This document shows positions 8,375 through 16,914 of a stretch of 64,000 nucleotides of DNA, piece by piece. Source of the DNA: Desulfuromonadaceae bacterium (lineage in GTDB: Bacteria; Desulfobacterota; Desulfuromonadia; Geobacterales; Pseudopelobacteraceae); assembly GCA_028687585.1 (NCBI GenBank), contig JAQTZV010000025.1:1-64000 (forward strand). The letters are read 5' to 3'. The notes below the pieces were generated by a model. The model searched no databases, had not been told where the DNA came from, and saw nothing but the letters and a program-made list of their open reading frames with translations. The position numbers were made by a program, and so were the translations under genes. Every line of letters begins with the position of its first letter. Positions within the stretch are counted from its first letter, which is position 1.

Positions 8375-8409
8375 GTTCAATGTCGTTCATATAATCTCAC
8401 TCATTGAAC
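8375..8409. promoter_or_regulatory. Inverted repeat upstream of the PEP-CTERM gene
   Basis: GTTCAATG and CATTGAAC are perfect inverted copies separated by 19 bases, 80-116 bases before the start codon in AT-rich DNA. This spacing suits a regulator binding site; the regulator is unknown. Confidence 0.4.
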
Positions 8410-8664
8410 AAATTTAAATTTGTTGCGCAGTGCTTTGTAATGTTTTCCAACAAAAACAGAAAAATCTATTATTTCTTGTTTTATCCTTTAAAACATACGC
8501 TTACCAATATTAATTAATTATTGGCAATATAACTGATGGAATTGTGTAAGAAATTTCGACATCTCAACAAAAGAGGTGCCGAGGAGAAACAATTCTGTAG
8601 GGCGTTTTGCACACGCGACTGCGGTGCCACGGAAATGGCGACACCACTGAATCAGTATATTGGG

Positions 8665-8714
8665 GCCGAAGACGAACCATCGAGGAGACGTATTGATTTG
8701 GAATTGGTATTACA
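8665..8714 (+). repeat. Dispersed repeat, copy B
   Basis: Starts GCCGAAGACGA and ends GGAATTGGTATTACA, matching copy A at 194-244. A small inverted repeat ACTGA/TCAGT lies about 10 bases before it, in the same place as the hairpin before copy A. Confidence 0.5.
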
Positions 8715-8778
8715 GGCGTGATGCCCTATTCACCGCTCTCATCTACGCGGCTCCTGAATAGGATGCATTGCTAAAATC

Positions 8779-8803
8779 CGTTCGCCCAGAGCTTGTCGAA
8801 GTG
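8779..8803. repeat. GTTCGCCC-type short intergenic repeat
   Basis: The core GTTCGCCCAGAGCTTGTC followed by GAAG is one mismatch from a short motif (TTCGCCCTGAGCTTGTCGAA) found scattered in many bacterial genomes. Only one copy was seen in this window. Confidence 0.45.
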
Positions 8804-8856
8804 TGACAAAGACTTTTGTAAGAGGCTTACCCTATCAGTTTTACACTTTGTTTTTT

Positions 8857-8877
8857 CTCCGTGTCTCCGTGGTGAAC
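8857..8877. repeat. Short intergenic motif CTCCGTGTCTCCGTGGTGAA
   Basis: This sequence resembles another widely scattered intergenic motif that I recall from many proteobacterial genomes. It lies just after the 3-hydroxybutyrate dehydrogenase stop codon, about 20 bases downstream on the minus strand. Confidence 0.35.
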
Positions 8878-8898
8878 TGCTTTTTCCGGAATATTTGG

Positions 8899-9687
8899 TT
8901 ATTGCGCCGTCCACCCGCCATCGATCGGAATCGCCGTGCCGGTGATCTGGTCTGCTCCCTCCGAACAGAGAAACAGCGCCAGCTGGCCGAGCTGTGCGAT
9001 TGAAACAAACTGCTGAGACGGCTGTTTCTCTGCCAGCATACTGCGGCCTCCCGCCTCCACATCTACCCCCAGCTCCTTGGCACGGGCGATTATCTGCGGT
9101 TCAATCAGTTCGGTTCTGGTCCAGCCGGGACAGATGGCGTTGCTGGTGATGCCGGAACCGGCCGTCTCCAGCGCTACAACCTTGGTCAAGCCGACCAGAC
9201 CATGTTTTGCCGCGACATACGCCGCTTTATTGGCCGACGCCACCAGGCCATGCACCGAAGCGACATTGACGATCCTCCCCCAGCCGCTCCGCCGCATGTG
9301 CGGCACCGCATGATGAATTGTATAAAAGCTTGCAGAAAGATTGATGGCAATAATTGCCGCCCAGCGATCGGGAGGAAACTCCTCAACCGGCGCAGTATGC
9401 TGGATTCCGGCATTATTTATCAGAATGTCAACGCCGCCGAATGCTGCCGCCGCCGTTTCCACCAAAGAGAGAATTTCATCGGGTCGGGTCATATCAGCGC
9501 CGTGGAATCGCGCGGTAATGCCGAACTCTTCTGCCAACGCCATGCGAGTCGCTTCAATTTTTCCCGGATCACCCAGCCCATTCAGCATAATATTGCAGCC
9601 CTGGCCTGCCAGAGTACGGGCGATGCCGAGTCCAATACCGCTGGTTGAGCCGGTTATGAGTGCACATTTTCCTCTGAGCATGCCCAA
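8899..9687 (-). CDS. bdhA: 3-hydroxybutyrate dehydrogenase (SDR)
   Basis: A 262-residue classical short-chain dehydrogenase. The cofactor motif TGSTSGIG (12-19), NNAG (91-94) and catalytic S144, Y157 and K161 are all present. The segment after the active site (GWTRTELIEPQI, then a QQFVS stretch) is typical of D-3-hydroxybutyrate dehydrogenases. It would oxidise 3-hydroxybutyrate to acetoacetate with NAD. It is the last gene of the sigma-54 operon and lies 8 bp after the CoA-transferase beta gene, which supplies the next step, activation of acetoacetate. Confidence 0.87.
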   Translation of the reverse strand: MGMLRGKCALITGSTSGIGLGIARTLAGQGCNIMLNGLGDPGKIEATRMALAEEFGITARFHGADMTRPDEILSLVETAAAAFGGVDILINNAGIQHTAPVEEFPPDRWAAIIAINLSASFYTIHHAVPHMRRSGWGRIVNVASVHGLVASANKAAYVAAKHGLVGLTKVVALETAGSGITSNAICPGWTRTELIEPQIIARAKELGVDVEAGGRSMLAEKQPSQQFVSIAQLGQLALFLCSEGADQITGTAIPIDGGWTAQ

Positions 9688-9695
9688 GTCCTCCG

Positions 9696-10328
9696 TTACA
9701 GATTAATCAAGCGCGGTTCGGTACAAGCCTGGATATCTCCAGGAGTATACCCGGGAGCGGTCTCAACCAGGCGCAGTCCTGCCGGAGTAACATCGAGCAC
9801 GGCGCGGTCGGTGATGATGCGGTTGATCACCCCTTTGCCGGTCAGCGGCAACGTGCAACTGTTGAGAATCTTGGTCTCACCCTGTTTGTTGCAATGCTCC
9901 ATCAACACCACGATTTTTTTGGCGCCATGCACCAGATCCATCGCTCCCCCCATCCCCTTGACCATTTTGCCGGGGATCACCCAGTTGGCCAGATCACCGG
10001 TGGCTGAGGCTTCCATCCCTCCCAGGATAGCCAGATCAATATGCCCGCCGCGAATCATGGCGAACGACTCGGCGCTGCTGAAGGTGCTGGAGCCCGGTAT
10101 CATGGTAATGGTTTCCTTGCCGGCGTTGATCAGATCGGGATCAAGCTCATCCTCGGCCGGATAGGGGCCGATACCAAGCAGACCGTTCTCTGACTGGAGC
10201 ACCACCGTTTTCCCCTCTGGAATGTAGTTAGCCACCAGAGTCGGCATACCGATCCCCAGGTTCACATAATAGCCGTCCTCTATCTCCTGCGCGGCCCGCC
10301 GGGCCATCTCTTCACGCGTCAATGCCAT
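9696..10328 (-). CDS. scoB: 3-oxoacid CoA-transferase, subunit B
   Basis: A 210-residue beta subunit of the SCOT/AtoA family. It has the NLGIGMPTL start region and the [12 protein letters not shown] segment, whose Glu forms the acyl-CoA intermediate. With subunit A it moves CoA from succinyl-CoA or acetyl-CoA to acetoacetate. Length and ends match the family. It is separated from the alpha gene by about 210 bp that hold an inverted repeat, unusual for two subunits of one enzyme, and sits 8 bp before the dehydrogenase. Whether the CoA donor is succinyl-CoA or acetyl-CoA cannot be told from sequence; succinyl-CoA is known in Geobacter acetate metabolism. Confidence 0.9.
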   Translation of the reverse strand: MALTREEMARRAAQEIEDGYYVNLGIGMPTLVANYIPEGKTVVLQSENGLLGIGPYPAEDELDPDLINAGKETITMIPGSSTFSSAESFAMIRGGHIDLAILGGMEASATGDLANWVIPGKMVKGMGGAMDLVHGAKKIVVLMEHCNKQGETKILNSCTLPLTGKGVINRIITDRAVLDVTPAGLRLVETAPGYTPGDIQACTEPRLINL

Positions 10329-10373
10329 AAAATCTCCTCTCTGTTTCTACCTGCAAAGAATACAGAACCTTTA

Positions 10374-10508
10374 TTTTTAACAGGGATGAACAGGATAAAT
10401 GGGATAAATCAAAAACAAGAACTTTTGGGTTTCACCTTACAACTGCTCTAACTTCTTTGCATTAAAGGAAGGTTTTATCCTGTTCATCCCCTTTATCCCT
10501 GTTAAAAC
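10374..10508. repeat. Inverted pair of AACAGGGATGAACAGGATAAA-type repeats
   Basis: TTTTTAACAGGGATGAACAGG and a GATAAAT-rich tail at 10374-10410 face a near reverse complement at 10472-10508 (TTTATCCCTGTTAAAAC end). The internal modules are permuted between arms. The arms frame about 60 bases and occupy most of the scoA-scoB gap, so the operon transcript could fold here. I recall similar repeat units from many genomes. Confidence 0.65.
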
Positions 10509-10537
10509 GTTTTTGTTTTTCAAAAGTACTTGTTTTA

Positions 10538-11230
10538 CTATTTACGCACCGTACGGCGCTCGATCCGCTTTTCATGGCCGCTGCAGGCGATGATGCGTTG
10601 TACGTAGACGCTGGGGGTATGAATCTGATCCGGATCAAGTTCGCCGGTTTCTACCAGCTCTTCAACCTCGGCAATGGTAATCCGTCCGGCGGCAGCCATC
10701 ATCGGATTAAAGTTTCGGGCGGTCTTGCGGTAGATCAGATTGCCGAAACGGTCACCCTTCCAGGCCTTAATCAGGGCATAGTTGGCTCTCAGGCCGGTTT
10801 CAAGCAGATACTCTTTGCCGTCAAACAACCGTGTTTCACGACCATCGGCAATCGGGGTGCCGACACCGGCAGGGGTATAGAAGGCGGGGATGCCGGCGCC
10901 ACCGGCCCGGATCCGTTCGGCCAGCGTTCCTTGCGGCACCAGTTCGACTTCCAGTTCACCGGCCAGATACTGGCGCTCGAATTCTTTGTTTTCACCGACA
11001 TAGGAGGAAACCATTTTTTTGATCTGCCTGTTCTGGAGCAGGATGCCAAGTCCCCACTCATCGACGCCGCAGTTATTGGAAATAACGGTCAGATCTCGTA
11101 CCCCCGACTCGCGCAGCCCCTGAATCAGTTTTTCCGGAATCCCGACCAGCCCGAAACCGCCGGCCATGATGCTGGCACCGTCACCGATCCCGGCCAGTGC
11201 CTCTTGAATGCTTGTACAGACCACGGCCAT
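10538..11230 (-). CDS. scoA: 3-oxoacid CoA-transferase, subunit A
   Basis: A 230-residue alpha subunit. The [13 protein letters not shown] segment near residue 24, [12 protein letters not shown], and [14 protein letters not shown] are characteristic of SCOT/AtoD alpha chains. It pairs with the beta subunit at 9696-10328 to make acetoacetyl-CoA. It follows the permease gene livM by about 20 bp. An ATG with a GGGGG-containing leader is used. The adjacency of a full solute transporter and a ketone-acid CoA-transferase is the main clue to the operon's role. Confidence 0.9.
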   Translation of the reverse strand: MAVVCTSIQEALAGIGDGASIMAGGFGLVGIPEKLIQGLRESGVRDLTVISNNCGVDEWGLGILLQNRQIKKMVSSYVGENKEFERQYLAGELEVELVPQGTLAERIRAGGAGIPAFYTPAGVGTPIADGRETRLFDGKEYLLETGLRANYALIKAWKGDRFGNLIYRKTARNFNPMMAAAGRITIAEVEELVETGELDPDQIHTPSVYVQRIIACSGHEKRIERRTVRK

Positions 11231-11252
11231 ATTCTTTCCCCCCCTTAATAAT

Positions 11253-12194
11253 TTACAACGACTTCTTCAGCAGCCTGCCCAACTCCCCGACAAATCCGCG
11301 GCGGAAGAGCAGTACGCAGACCACGAAGGTCACCCCGATAATGACGGTTATCCAGGAACCGACCGAACTCAGTTCCGACTGGAGTGTTACCACCGTGAAT
11401 GCCCCGACCAGCGGGCCAAGTACCGTACCGACCCCACCCAGGAGTGTCATCAGAACCACTTCCCCGGAGGTATGCCAACTGACATCAGTCAATGAGGCGA
11501 GCTGAAATACCAGAGACTTCATCGACCCGGCCATTCCCGCCAGTGCGGCCGAAATGACAAATGCCATGAGCTTGAACCGTTCCACCTTGTAACCGAGCGA
11601 TACCGCACGCGGCTCATTCTCCCGAATCGCCTTCAGCACCTGGCCGAATGGTGAATTGATCGTTCGGTAGATAATCCAGAAGCCGAGGCAGAAGAGGGCA
11701 AAAATAAAGTAGTAGAGGTTAAGCGCCACCGGACTGCCACCGATGGAATAAATTTGTCCCAGATCGAGCATGCCGAAAAGCCTGCCCCGGGGAATACCCT
11801 GAAGTCCGTCCTCACCTCCGGTAAACGGCGCTTTGAGTGCAATGAAATAGACAATCTGCGCCAGGGCCAGCGTGACCATGGCAAAGTAGATGCCCTGTCG
11901 CCGGATCGCCAGGCTGCCGACCAGATAGCCGAGCAGCGCGGCGAAGAGCGTACCGCCAAGAATCCCCAGTTCAGGCGTCAGGCCGCTGTTCTTAACCAGA
12001 TACCCGGTAACATAGGAAGCCCCGCCAAAAAACGCGGCATGTCCGAAGGAAAGCAGACCGGCGTACCCGAGCAGCAGATTGAAAGCACTGGCGAACAGCG
12101 CAAAGCAGAGCAGCTTCATCATGAACACCGGATAGACAATAAACGGTGCCGCCAGGCCAAGAATAACCAGAATTTTCCAGAGAATCTTGTTCAT
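11253..12194 (-). CDS. livM: Branched-chain amino acid-type ABC transporter permease (LivM)
   Basis: A 313-residue inner-membrane permease with about eight spans. It has the LivM pattern [18 protein letters not shown] near the start and the [22 protein letters not shown] coupling region in the second half (given in two parts: [22 protein letters not shown]). It abuts livH with no gap. It forms the membrane channel with LivH. Members of this superfamily carry amino acids but also urea, short organic acids and aromatic acids. Confidence 0.92.
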   Translation of the reverse strand: MNKILWKILVILGLAAPFIVYPVFMMKLLCFALFASAFNLLLGYAGLLSFGHAAFFGGASYVTGYLVKNSGLTPELGILGGTLFAALLGYLVGSLAIRRQGIYFAMVTLALAQIVYFIALKAPFTGGEDGLQGIPRGRLFGMLDLGQIYSIGGSPVALNLYYFIFALFCLGFWIIYRTINSPFGQVLKAIRENEPRAVSLGYKVERFKLMAFVISAALAGMAGSMKSLVFQLASLTDVSWHTSGEVVLMTLLGGVGTVLGPLVGAFTVVTLQSELSSVGSWITVIIGVTFVVCVLLFRRGFVGELGRLLKKSL

Positions 12195-13100
12195 TCAGGA
12201 CTCCCTGCCGAACAGACCCGCAGGCTTGACCAGGAGAACGAGAACCATGATGAGGAAGATAACCGTGCTGGAGGCGGGAGCGTACACCACCTTGGTGAAC
12301 CCCTCTACCATCCCGAGCAGGAGGCCGGTAACGATGGACCCCATGATCGATCCCATGCCGCCGATAACGACCACGGCAAAAACGGTGATAATCATCTCCG
12401 ATCCCATAACCGGACTGACTGAATAGATCGGTGCGGCGAGCACCCCGGCAAACGCGGCCAGCGCAACACCATAGCCGTAGGTCAGGGTGATCATCAGCGG
12501 TACATTGACGCCGAACGCCTTCACCAGTTCCGGATTTTCTGTTCCGGCACGGAGGTAAGAGCCAAGTTTTGTCCGTTCAATGACAAACCAGGTGCCGAAA
12601 CAAACCAGCAGGGAAATGACAATTACCCAGAGGCGGTATTTCGGAAACATCATGAAGCCGAGATTAACGGCGCCGCCCAGAATTTCAGGTTTTGCGTCGT
12701 ACGGATCGCCGGAAACGTTGAAAAAATTGGTAAAGACCCCTTGAATAATGAGAGCCAGGCCGAAGGTGAGCAGCAGGCCGTACAAGTGGTCAAACTTGTA
12801 CAACCTGCTTAACATGGTTTTTTCTATCACTATCCCCACCGCGCCTACCACCAGAGGAGCCACGATCAGTGCTGCCCAGTAATTGAGGTGGAAGTCCGGC
12901 ATGCCAATCAGTGGCCCGAGCGACGTAAAACCGAGCAGTGCCACATAGGCACCCAGCATATAGAGTGCCCCGTGAGCAAAATTGACAATATTCAGGAGGC
13001 CGAAAATAACCGCCAGACCAAGGCTCAAGATGGCGTAAAACACACCGTTATTGAGCCCCAGCATGACCTGCGACATGACCATCTGAAATGATAGTTCCAT
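12195..13100 (-). CDS. livH: Branched-chain amino acid-type ABC transporter permease (LivH)
   Basis: A 301-residue permease with about eight spans. The family marks are GLAVIFGLLNIVNFAHGALYM near the amino terminus, written as GLAVIFGLLNI plus VNFAHG, and VIGGMGSIMGSIVTG near the end. It starts 22 bp after the binding-protein gene and runs directly into livM. Together they form the heterodimeric channel. Confidence 0.92.
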   Translation of the reverse strand: MELSFQMVMSQVMLGLNNGVFYAILSLGLAVIFGLLNIVNFAHGALYMLGAYVALLGFTSLGPLIGMPDFHLNYWAALIVAPLVVGAVGIVIEKTMLSRLYKFDHLYGLLLTFGLALIIQGVFTNFFNVSGDPYDAKPEILGGAVNLGFMMFPKYRLWVIVISLLVCFGTWFVIERTKLGSYLRAGTENPELVKAFGVNVPLMITLTYGYGVALAAFAGVLAAPIYSVSPVMGSEMIITVFAVVVIGGMGSIMGSIVTGLLLGMVEGFTKVVYAPASSTVIFLIMVLVLLVKPAGLFGRES

Positions 13101-13122
13101 GACCGACTCCCTTAACGAATCG

Positions 13123-14346
13123 TTACTTCTTGACCAGCGAGCAGGTGCTCTCGGAAAGCGGCATAAATGCGTCGGCTGCCGGAACGGTTTTTACTATCTT
13201 GAGGAGATCCCACTCTCCCTTTGACTCGGAAGGCTTCTTCACTTCCATCAGATACATGTCGTGCACCATCCGTCCGTCAGCCCTGATCTTGCCATTGACG
13301 GCGAAAAAGTCACTGATATCCATCGACTTCAGTTTTGCCATAACCGCATCCGGATCATCGGTACCTGCTGCTTTGATCGCTTTCAGGTAGTTCATGGTTG
13401 CCGAATAGGCGCCAGCCTGATCCATAGTCGGCATCGCCTTGTGAATGGCGTAGAAACGCTTGGCGAAGTCCCTGGTGCCTTTGTCGCGATCCCAGTAGAA
13501 GCCGGAAGTGAACTGCATCCCCTGCGCGACATTCAGGCCGAGGCTTTTTATATCCGTATCGAATATCAGCAGTCCGACCAGCTTCTGACCTTTTTTATCG
13601 ATGCCGAACTCACGCGCCTGCTTGATCGCATTGGTAGTATCGCCGCCGGCGTTAGCCAGACCGATGATCTGTGCTCCTGATGCCTGAGCCTGGAGCAGAT
13701 AGGATGAAAAATCTGCAGTGGAAAGCGGGTGCCGCACAGAGCCGAGTATTTTTCCGCCAAGTTTTGTCACGAATTTAGCGGTATTTGCCTCCAGAGAGTG
13801 GCCAAAGGCGTAATCAGCGGTGAGAAAGTACCAGCTTTTGCCGCCTGCAGGAACAACCGCCTCCGCAGTAACCTTACCCAGTGCGTAGGTATCGTATACA
13901 TAGTGGATTCCGTACGGCGTACAGGCATCGTTGGTCAGGGCGGTACTCGCCGCACCGGTGTTCATGGTGATTTTCTTCTTCTCTCCCCCCAGTTTCTGCA
14001 CCGCCAGGGCGCACCCCGAATTCAGCAGTCCGGTGATCATGTCTACTTTTTCATTATCAAACCACTCACGAGCCTTTGCTGAGGCGATGTCAGCCTTGTT
14101 CTGGTGATCAGCGCCGATGACCTGAATCGGCTTACCGAGTACTTTACCGCCAAAATCCTTGACCGCCATCTCGACACCAACTTGTGTGCCTTTGCCCCCG
14201 AGCGTGGAGTAGACCCCGGACATATCGGTGAGAACCCCGATTTTTACGACATTGTCAGAAACGCCCTTAGCTGCCGCGCCTGCCATGCCACTTGTCAATG
14301 CCACTACAGCAACAGACAGTGCTACTTTTGAACACAGTTTTTTCAT
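13123..14346 (-). CDS. ABC transporter periplasmic substrate-binding protein (LivK/HAAT family)
   Basis: A 407-residue exported binding protein. I start at the ATG preceded by AAAGGAG, giving a normal signal peptide (MKKLCSKVALSVAV, cleavage near AGA-AAKG); the longer frame adds eleven unlike residues. The mature part starts with VVKIGVLTDMSGVYSTLGG and is a type I periplasmic-binding fold. The closest type by eye is the set of binding proteins for unknown acids rather than LivK proper, so the ligand is open; gene context suggests a hydroxy- or keto-acid. It lies inside the operon, after livF, not first. Confidence 0.88.
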   Translation of the reverse strand: MKKLCSKVALSVAVVALTSGMAGAAAKGVSDNVVKIGVLTDMSGVYSTLGGKGTQVGVEMAVKDFGGKVLGKPIQVIGADHQNKADIASAKAREWFDNEKVDMITGLLNSGCALAVQKLGGEKKKITMNTGAASTALTNDACTPYGIHYVYDTYALGKVTAEAVVPAGGKSWYFLTADYAFGHSLEANTAKFVTKLGGKILGSVRHPLSTADFSSYLLQAQASGAQIIGLANAGGDTTNAIKQAREFGIDKKGQKLVGLLIFDTDIKSLGLNVAQGMQFTSGFYWDRDKGTRDFAKRFYAIHKAMPTMDQAGAYSATMNYLKAIKAAGTDDPDAVMAKLKSMDISDFFAVNGKIRADGRMVHDMYLMEVKKPSESKGEWDLLKIVKTVPAADAFMPLSESTCSLVKK

Positions 14347-14375
14347 ACGTGTACTCCTTTCAGTTTGTATACCTG

Positions 14376-15092
14376 TCACACACCCAGGTATCGGTTAAGT
14401 TTCTCTCTGCTCGCACCAAGTTCACTCCTCGGTATCATTTCAGCTATCGAGCCGTGATCGATCACATAATGGCGGTCGGCCAGGTCGGCGGCAAAATGAA
14501 AATTCTGCTCAACCAGAATGATGGTAAAACCCTTATCCTTCAACTGACCGATAAGCTGTCCAAGTGTTTGTACAATTATTGGCGCCAGCCCTTCGGTGAT
14601 TTCATCAAGCAACAGCAGTTTTGCCCCGGTACGCAGGATCCGCGCCATCGCCAGCATCTGTTGTTCACCTCCCGAAAGCCTGGTTCCCATGCTAGCCCGC
14701 CGCTCCAGCAGATTGGGGAACATGGTGTAAATTTCCGGCAGTGACATGCCACCCTCTTGTACCACCGGCGGCAGCAGCAGGTTCTCTTCAACGTTCAGGC
14801 TGGAAAAAATTCCCCGCTCCTCCGGGCAGTAACCGAGGCCGAGGTGGGCGATCTTGTGTGTGGGCATCCTGATGGTTTCGATGCCATTGACCGTGATGGA
14901 GCCACTGCGCCGTCCAACCAGGCCGATGATCGACTTGAGAATCGTGGTTCGCCCTGCGCCGTTTCGCCCCAGCAGGGTGACAACCTCTCCCTCGCCGACG
15001 GTCAGATCGATGCCATGAAGAATGTGGGATTCACCATAATAGGCGTGCAGGTCACTTATCCGCAGCATCTCTCTCGGTTCTGTTTCAGGCAT
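14376..15092 (-). CDS. livF: ABC transporter ATPase (LivF) with Arg in Walker A
   Basis: A 238-residue ATPase of the LivF group with LSGGEQQM signature and LLLDEITEGLAP Walker B region. The Walker A reads GRNGAGRT: the nucleotide-binding Lys is Arg (R48), confirmed by the codon order GGG-CGA-ACC. Some LivF proteins are known to carry Arg here, so it may be tolerated, with the partner ATPase LivG doing the work. It overlaps livG by 8 bp and lies 29 bp before the binding-protein gene. Confidence 0.9.
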   Translation of the reverse strand: MPETEPREMLRISDLHAYYGESHILHGIDLTVGEGEVVTLLGRNGAGRTTILKSIIGLVGRRSGSITVNGIETIRMPTHKIAHLGLGYCPEERGIFSSLNVEENLLLPPVVQEGGMSLPEIYTMFPNLLERRASMGTRLSGGEQQMLAMARILRTGAKLLLLDEITEGLAPIIVQTLGQLIGQLKDKGFTIILVEQNFHFAADLADRHYVIDHGSIAEMIPRSELGASREKLNRYLGV

Positions 15093-15837
15093 GGGTACTC
15101 CCCATATACGCTTCCAGCACCAGCGGATCTTGCGAGACCTCCGCGTACGGCCCTTCCGCCAGTATTGCTCCCCGCTGCAGCACCGTTATCCGGTCCGCCA
15201 GCGTTGCCACAACCTTCAGGTTATGTTCAACCATCAGAATGGTGCGGTTGGCGGAGACTTTTTTCACCAGCGCAGTTATTTTATCGACATCCTCTACTCC
15301 CATCCCCTGAGTCGGTTCGTCCAGAAGCATCAACTCAGGGTCAAGCGCCAGTGTAGTGGCAATTTCCAATGCCCGCTTGCGCCCGTATGCCAGCTCACCG
15401 GTAATCTCATCAGCATAATCAGCCAGACCGACATCCTCCAGCAACTCCATTACCCGCCCATTAAGCTGCTGCAGGATGACGTCCGACTTCCAGAAATGAT
15501 AGGAAATGCCCAGGGGGCGCTGCAGTGCCAGTCGCACATTCTCTCGCGGGGTCAGGTTGGGAAAGACCGCTGATATCTGAAATGAGCGTACTATCCCGCG
15601 CAGGGCAATATCCGCCGATTTCTCACCGGTAATATCGGTACCGTTGTAATGGATGCTGCCGGATGTGGGAGTAATAAATTTGGTGAGGAGGTTAAATACG
15701 GTGGTCTTTCCGGCGCCGTTTGGCCCGATCAGGGCATGAATATGTCCGCGGCGGATCTGCAGATTAACGGCAGAAACGGCGGTAAATCCCTTGAATTCCT
15801 TGGAAAGATTTTTTGTTTCGAGAATGTGGTCCGACAT
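15085..15837 (-). CDS. livG: ABC transporter ATPase (LivG)
   Basis: A 250-residue ATPase with an intact Walker A (GPNGAGKTT), the LivG-specific VRSFQISAVFPNLTPREN region, a degenerate signature ELAYGRKRALEIA as is normal for LivG, and LLLDEPTQGMG Walker B. It energises the LivH/LivM channel. It begins 17 bp after the universal stress protein gene and overlaps livF by 8 bp. Confidence 0.92.
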   Translation of the reverse strand: MSDHILETKNLSKEFKGFTAVSAVNLQIRRGHIHALIGPNGAGKTTVFNLLTKFITPTSGSIHYNGTDITGEKSADIALRGIVRSFQISAVFPNLTPRENVRLALQRPLGISYHFWKSDVILQQLNGRVMELLEDVGLADYADEITGELAYGRKRALEIATTLALDPELMLLDEPTQGMGVEDVDKITALVKKVSANRTILMVEHNLKVVATLADRITVLQRGAILAEGPYAEVSQDPLVLEAYMGSTHA

Positions 15838-15854
15838 CTGTTCTGCTCCTGTAC

Positions 15855-16649
15855 TTAATGAGACATCAAAACGGGAACGGTCATCTCACGGAGAATCTGC
15901 CCGGCAACCGCGCCAAGCTGCGATCCTCTGCGTAATCCGGGGGAATGTGCCCCCATCACCAAGAGATCATATCCGCCGTCGCACACCCGGTTCAGCAGGC
16001 TCTCTGCCAGAGTCGCAGAGGTTACCGGCTGCTGCTCCAGACGGGCCTGAATGTTATGACTCTGCAGATGTTCAAGCACCTCATCCCGCTGGTCCTGATC
16101 GGCCTCTTCCCCGGAGGATACCACCAGTAACGTCACCTGTTCAGCCTGCTCCAGGATCGGCAGGGCATCATGCAGCGCACGTGCAGCCTCCCGGCCATTT
16201 TTCCAGGCTACCAGAACGTGCGTGCCGACACTGTTGAAAGTCCCGGCTGCAGGAATGATCAGCACCGGCCGGCCGCCACCTGCCACCAGATGCTCTATGA
16301 AACCGTCAGCACGCGTTGTCCGGCGAGACTCCTGACCAACAACGACTAGATCGCTGTAGTGCGATGTGCTGACAAGCAGCTCACGCACCCCCACTCCTGC
16401 CACACGTGATTCAATGCAGCGGTGCCTCGACGCAATGCCTGCTGCTGCGGCTTTTGCCGTCAACAGTGCTGCGGCGGCCGCAATATTCTCTTCGGTATGC
16501 AGGTAATGCGGCTGGTAGTAATCAAAGGTCACCAGAGAAAGCCCCGTCAACAGGGCACCCTGCTGTTTCGCAAGGAGTAAGGCGGCATCAATCCTCTGTT
16601 CACAGGCTGAAGAATTGTCCAGATACAGAAGAATATCTTTGATGCTCAT
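15855..16649 (-). CDS. Universal stress protein (tandem UspA domains)
   Basis: About 264 residues with two UspA-type halves. The carboxy half ends in the ATP-loop pattern LLVMGAHSPGLRRGSQLGAVAGQIL (GAHSP, then GSQLGAV) and closes with TVPVLMSH, as usual. I prefer the ATG two codons inside the first GTG because GGAG lies 7 bases before it. It is the first gene after the sigma-54 promoter, which makes it part of the transport and CoA-transferase operon. Usp proteins often serve as energy or nucleotide sensors; a role in controlling this pathway is inference. Confidence 0.88.
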   Translation of the reverse strand: MSIKDILLYLDNSSACEQRIDAALLLAKQQGALLTGLSLVTFDYYQPHYLHTEENIAAAAALLTAKAAAAGIASRHRCIESRVAGVGVRELLVSTSHYSDLVVVGQESRRTTRADGFIEHLVAGGGRPVLIIPAAGTFNSVGTHVLVAWKNGREAARALHDALPILEQAEQVTLLVVSSGEEADQDQRDEVLEHLQSHNIQARLEQQPVTSATLAESLLNRVCDGGYDLLVMGAHSPGLRRGSQLGAVAGQILREMTVPVLMSH

Positions 16650-16684
16650 GTCCACTCCAAATAAAACAGATTTATATAAAAATT

Positions 16685-16701
16685 AGCAATAGTCGTGCCG
16701 C
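16685..16701 (-). promoter_or_regulatory. Sigma-54 (-24/-12) promoter of the usp-liv-sco-bdh operon
   Basis: The minus strand reads CGGCACGACTATTGCTA. The GG and GC pairs are exactly ten bases apart and both half-boxes (GGCACG and TTGCTA) match the consensus GGCACG-N4-TTGCW. Transcription would start near 16674, about 25 bases before the usp ATG. Confidence 0.85.
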
Positions 16702-16801
16702 GAATAAATACGTTGCGAATAATGTTTTTAACATGCTGTTTATATTATTATTTTAAATTTATGCTCATAATAACACAGTAATTTGGCACACACAACACCC
16801 C

Positions 16802-16829
16802 GAGATATTCCAATTATCTGGAATATCTC
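16802..16829. promoter_or_regulatory. Operator 1 for the sigma-54 activator
   Basis: GAGATATTCCA and TGGAATATCTC are perfect inverted copies around a six-base spacer. The core ATTCCA-N6-TGGAAT recurs twice at 16923-16960. The centre lies about 140 bases upstream of the predicted transcription start. Confidence 0.75.
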
Positions 16830-16914
16830 ACCGACGAATCTCTCGATAGTTCTATGACGGGATAAATAATAAGGGGCCTAACGTGTTATTTGTAAAACGT
16901 TATTGTGGTAGACA

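Larger units (their letters stand above)
8294..8898. other. AT-rich intergenic region with several repeat types, no gene
   Basis: About 600 bases without a supportable gene. It holds the upstream region of the PEP-CTERM gene, the dispersed repeat at 8665-8714, and two short motifs at 8779-8803 and 8857-8877 that belong to widespread intergenic repeat types. A 61-codon plus-strand frame at 8536-8721 overlaps the repeat and has no family resemblance. Confidence 0.6.

Noticed and set aside
8536..8721. 61-codon plus-strand frame
   Set aside because: No ribosome site, no family; its end is the dispersed repeat, whose other copy has a frame-breaking gap.
11754..12422. 222-codon plus-strand frame across the livM-livH junction
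   Set aside because: Gln/Glu-rich shadow of two hydrophobic permease genes.
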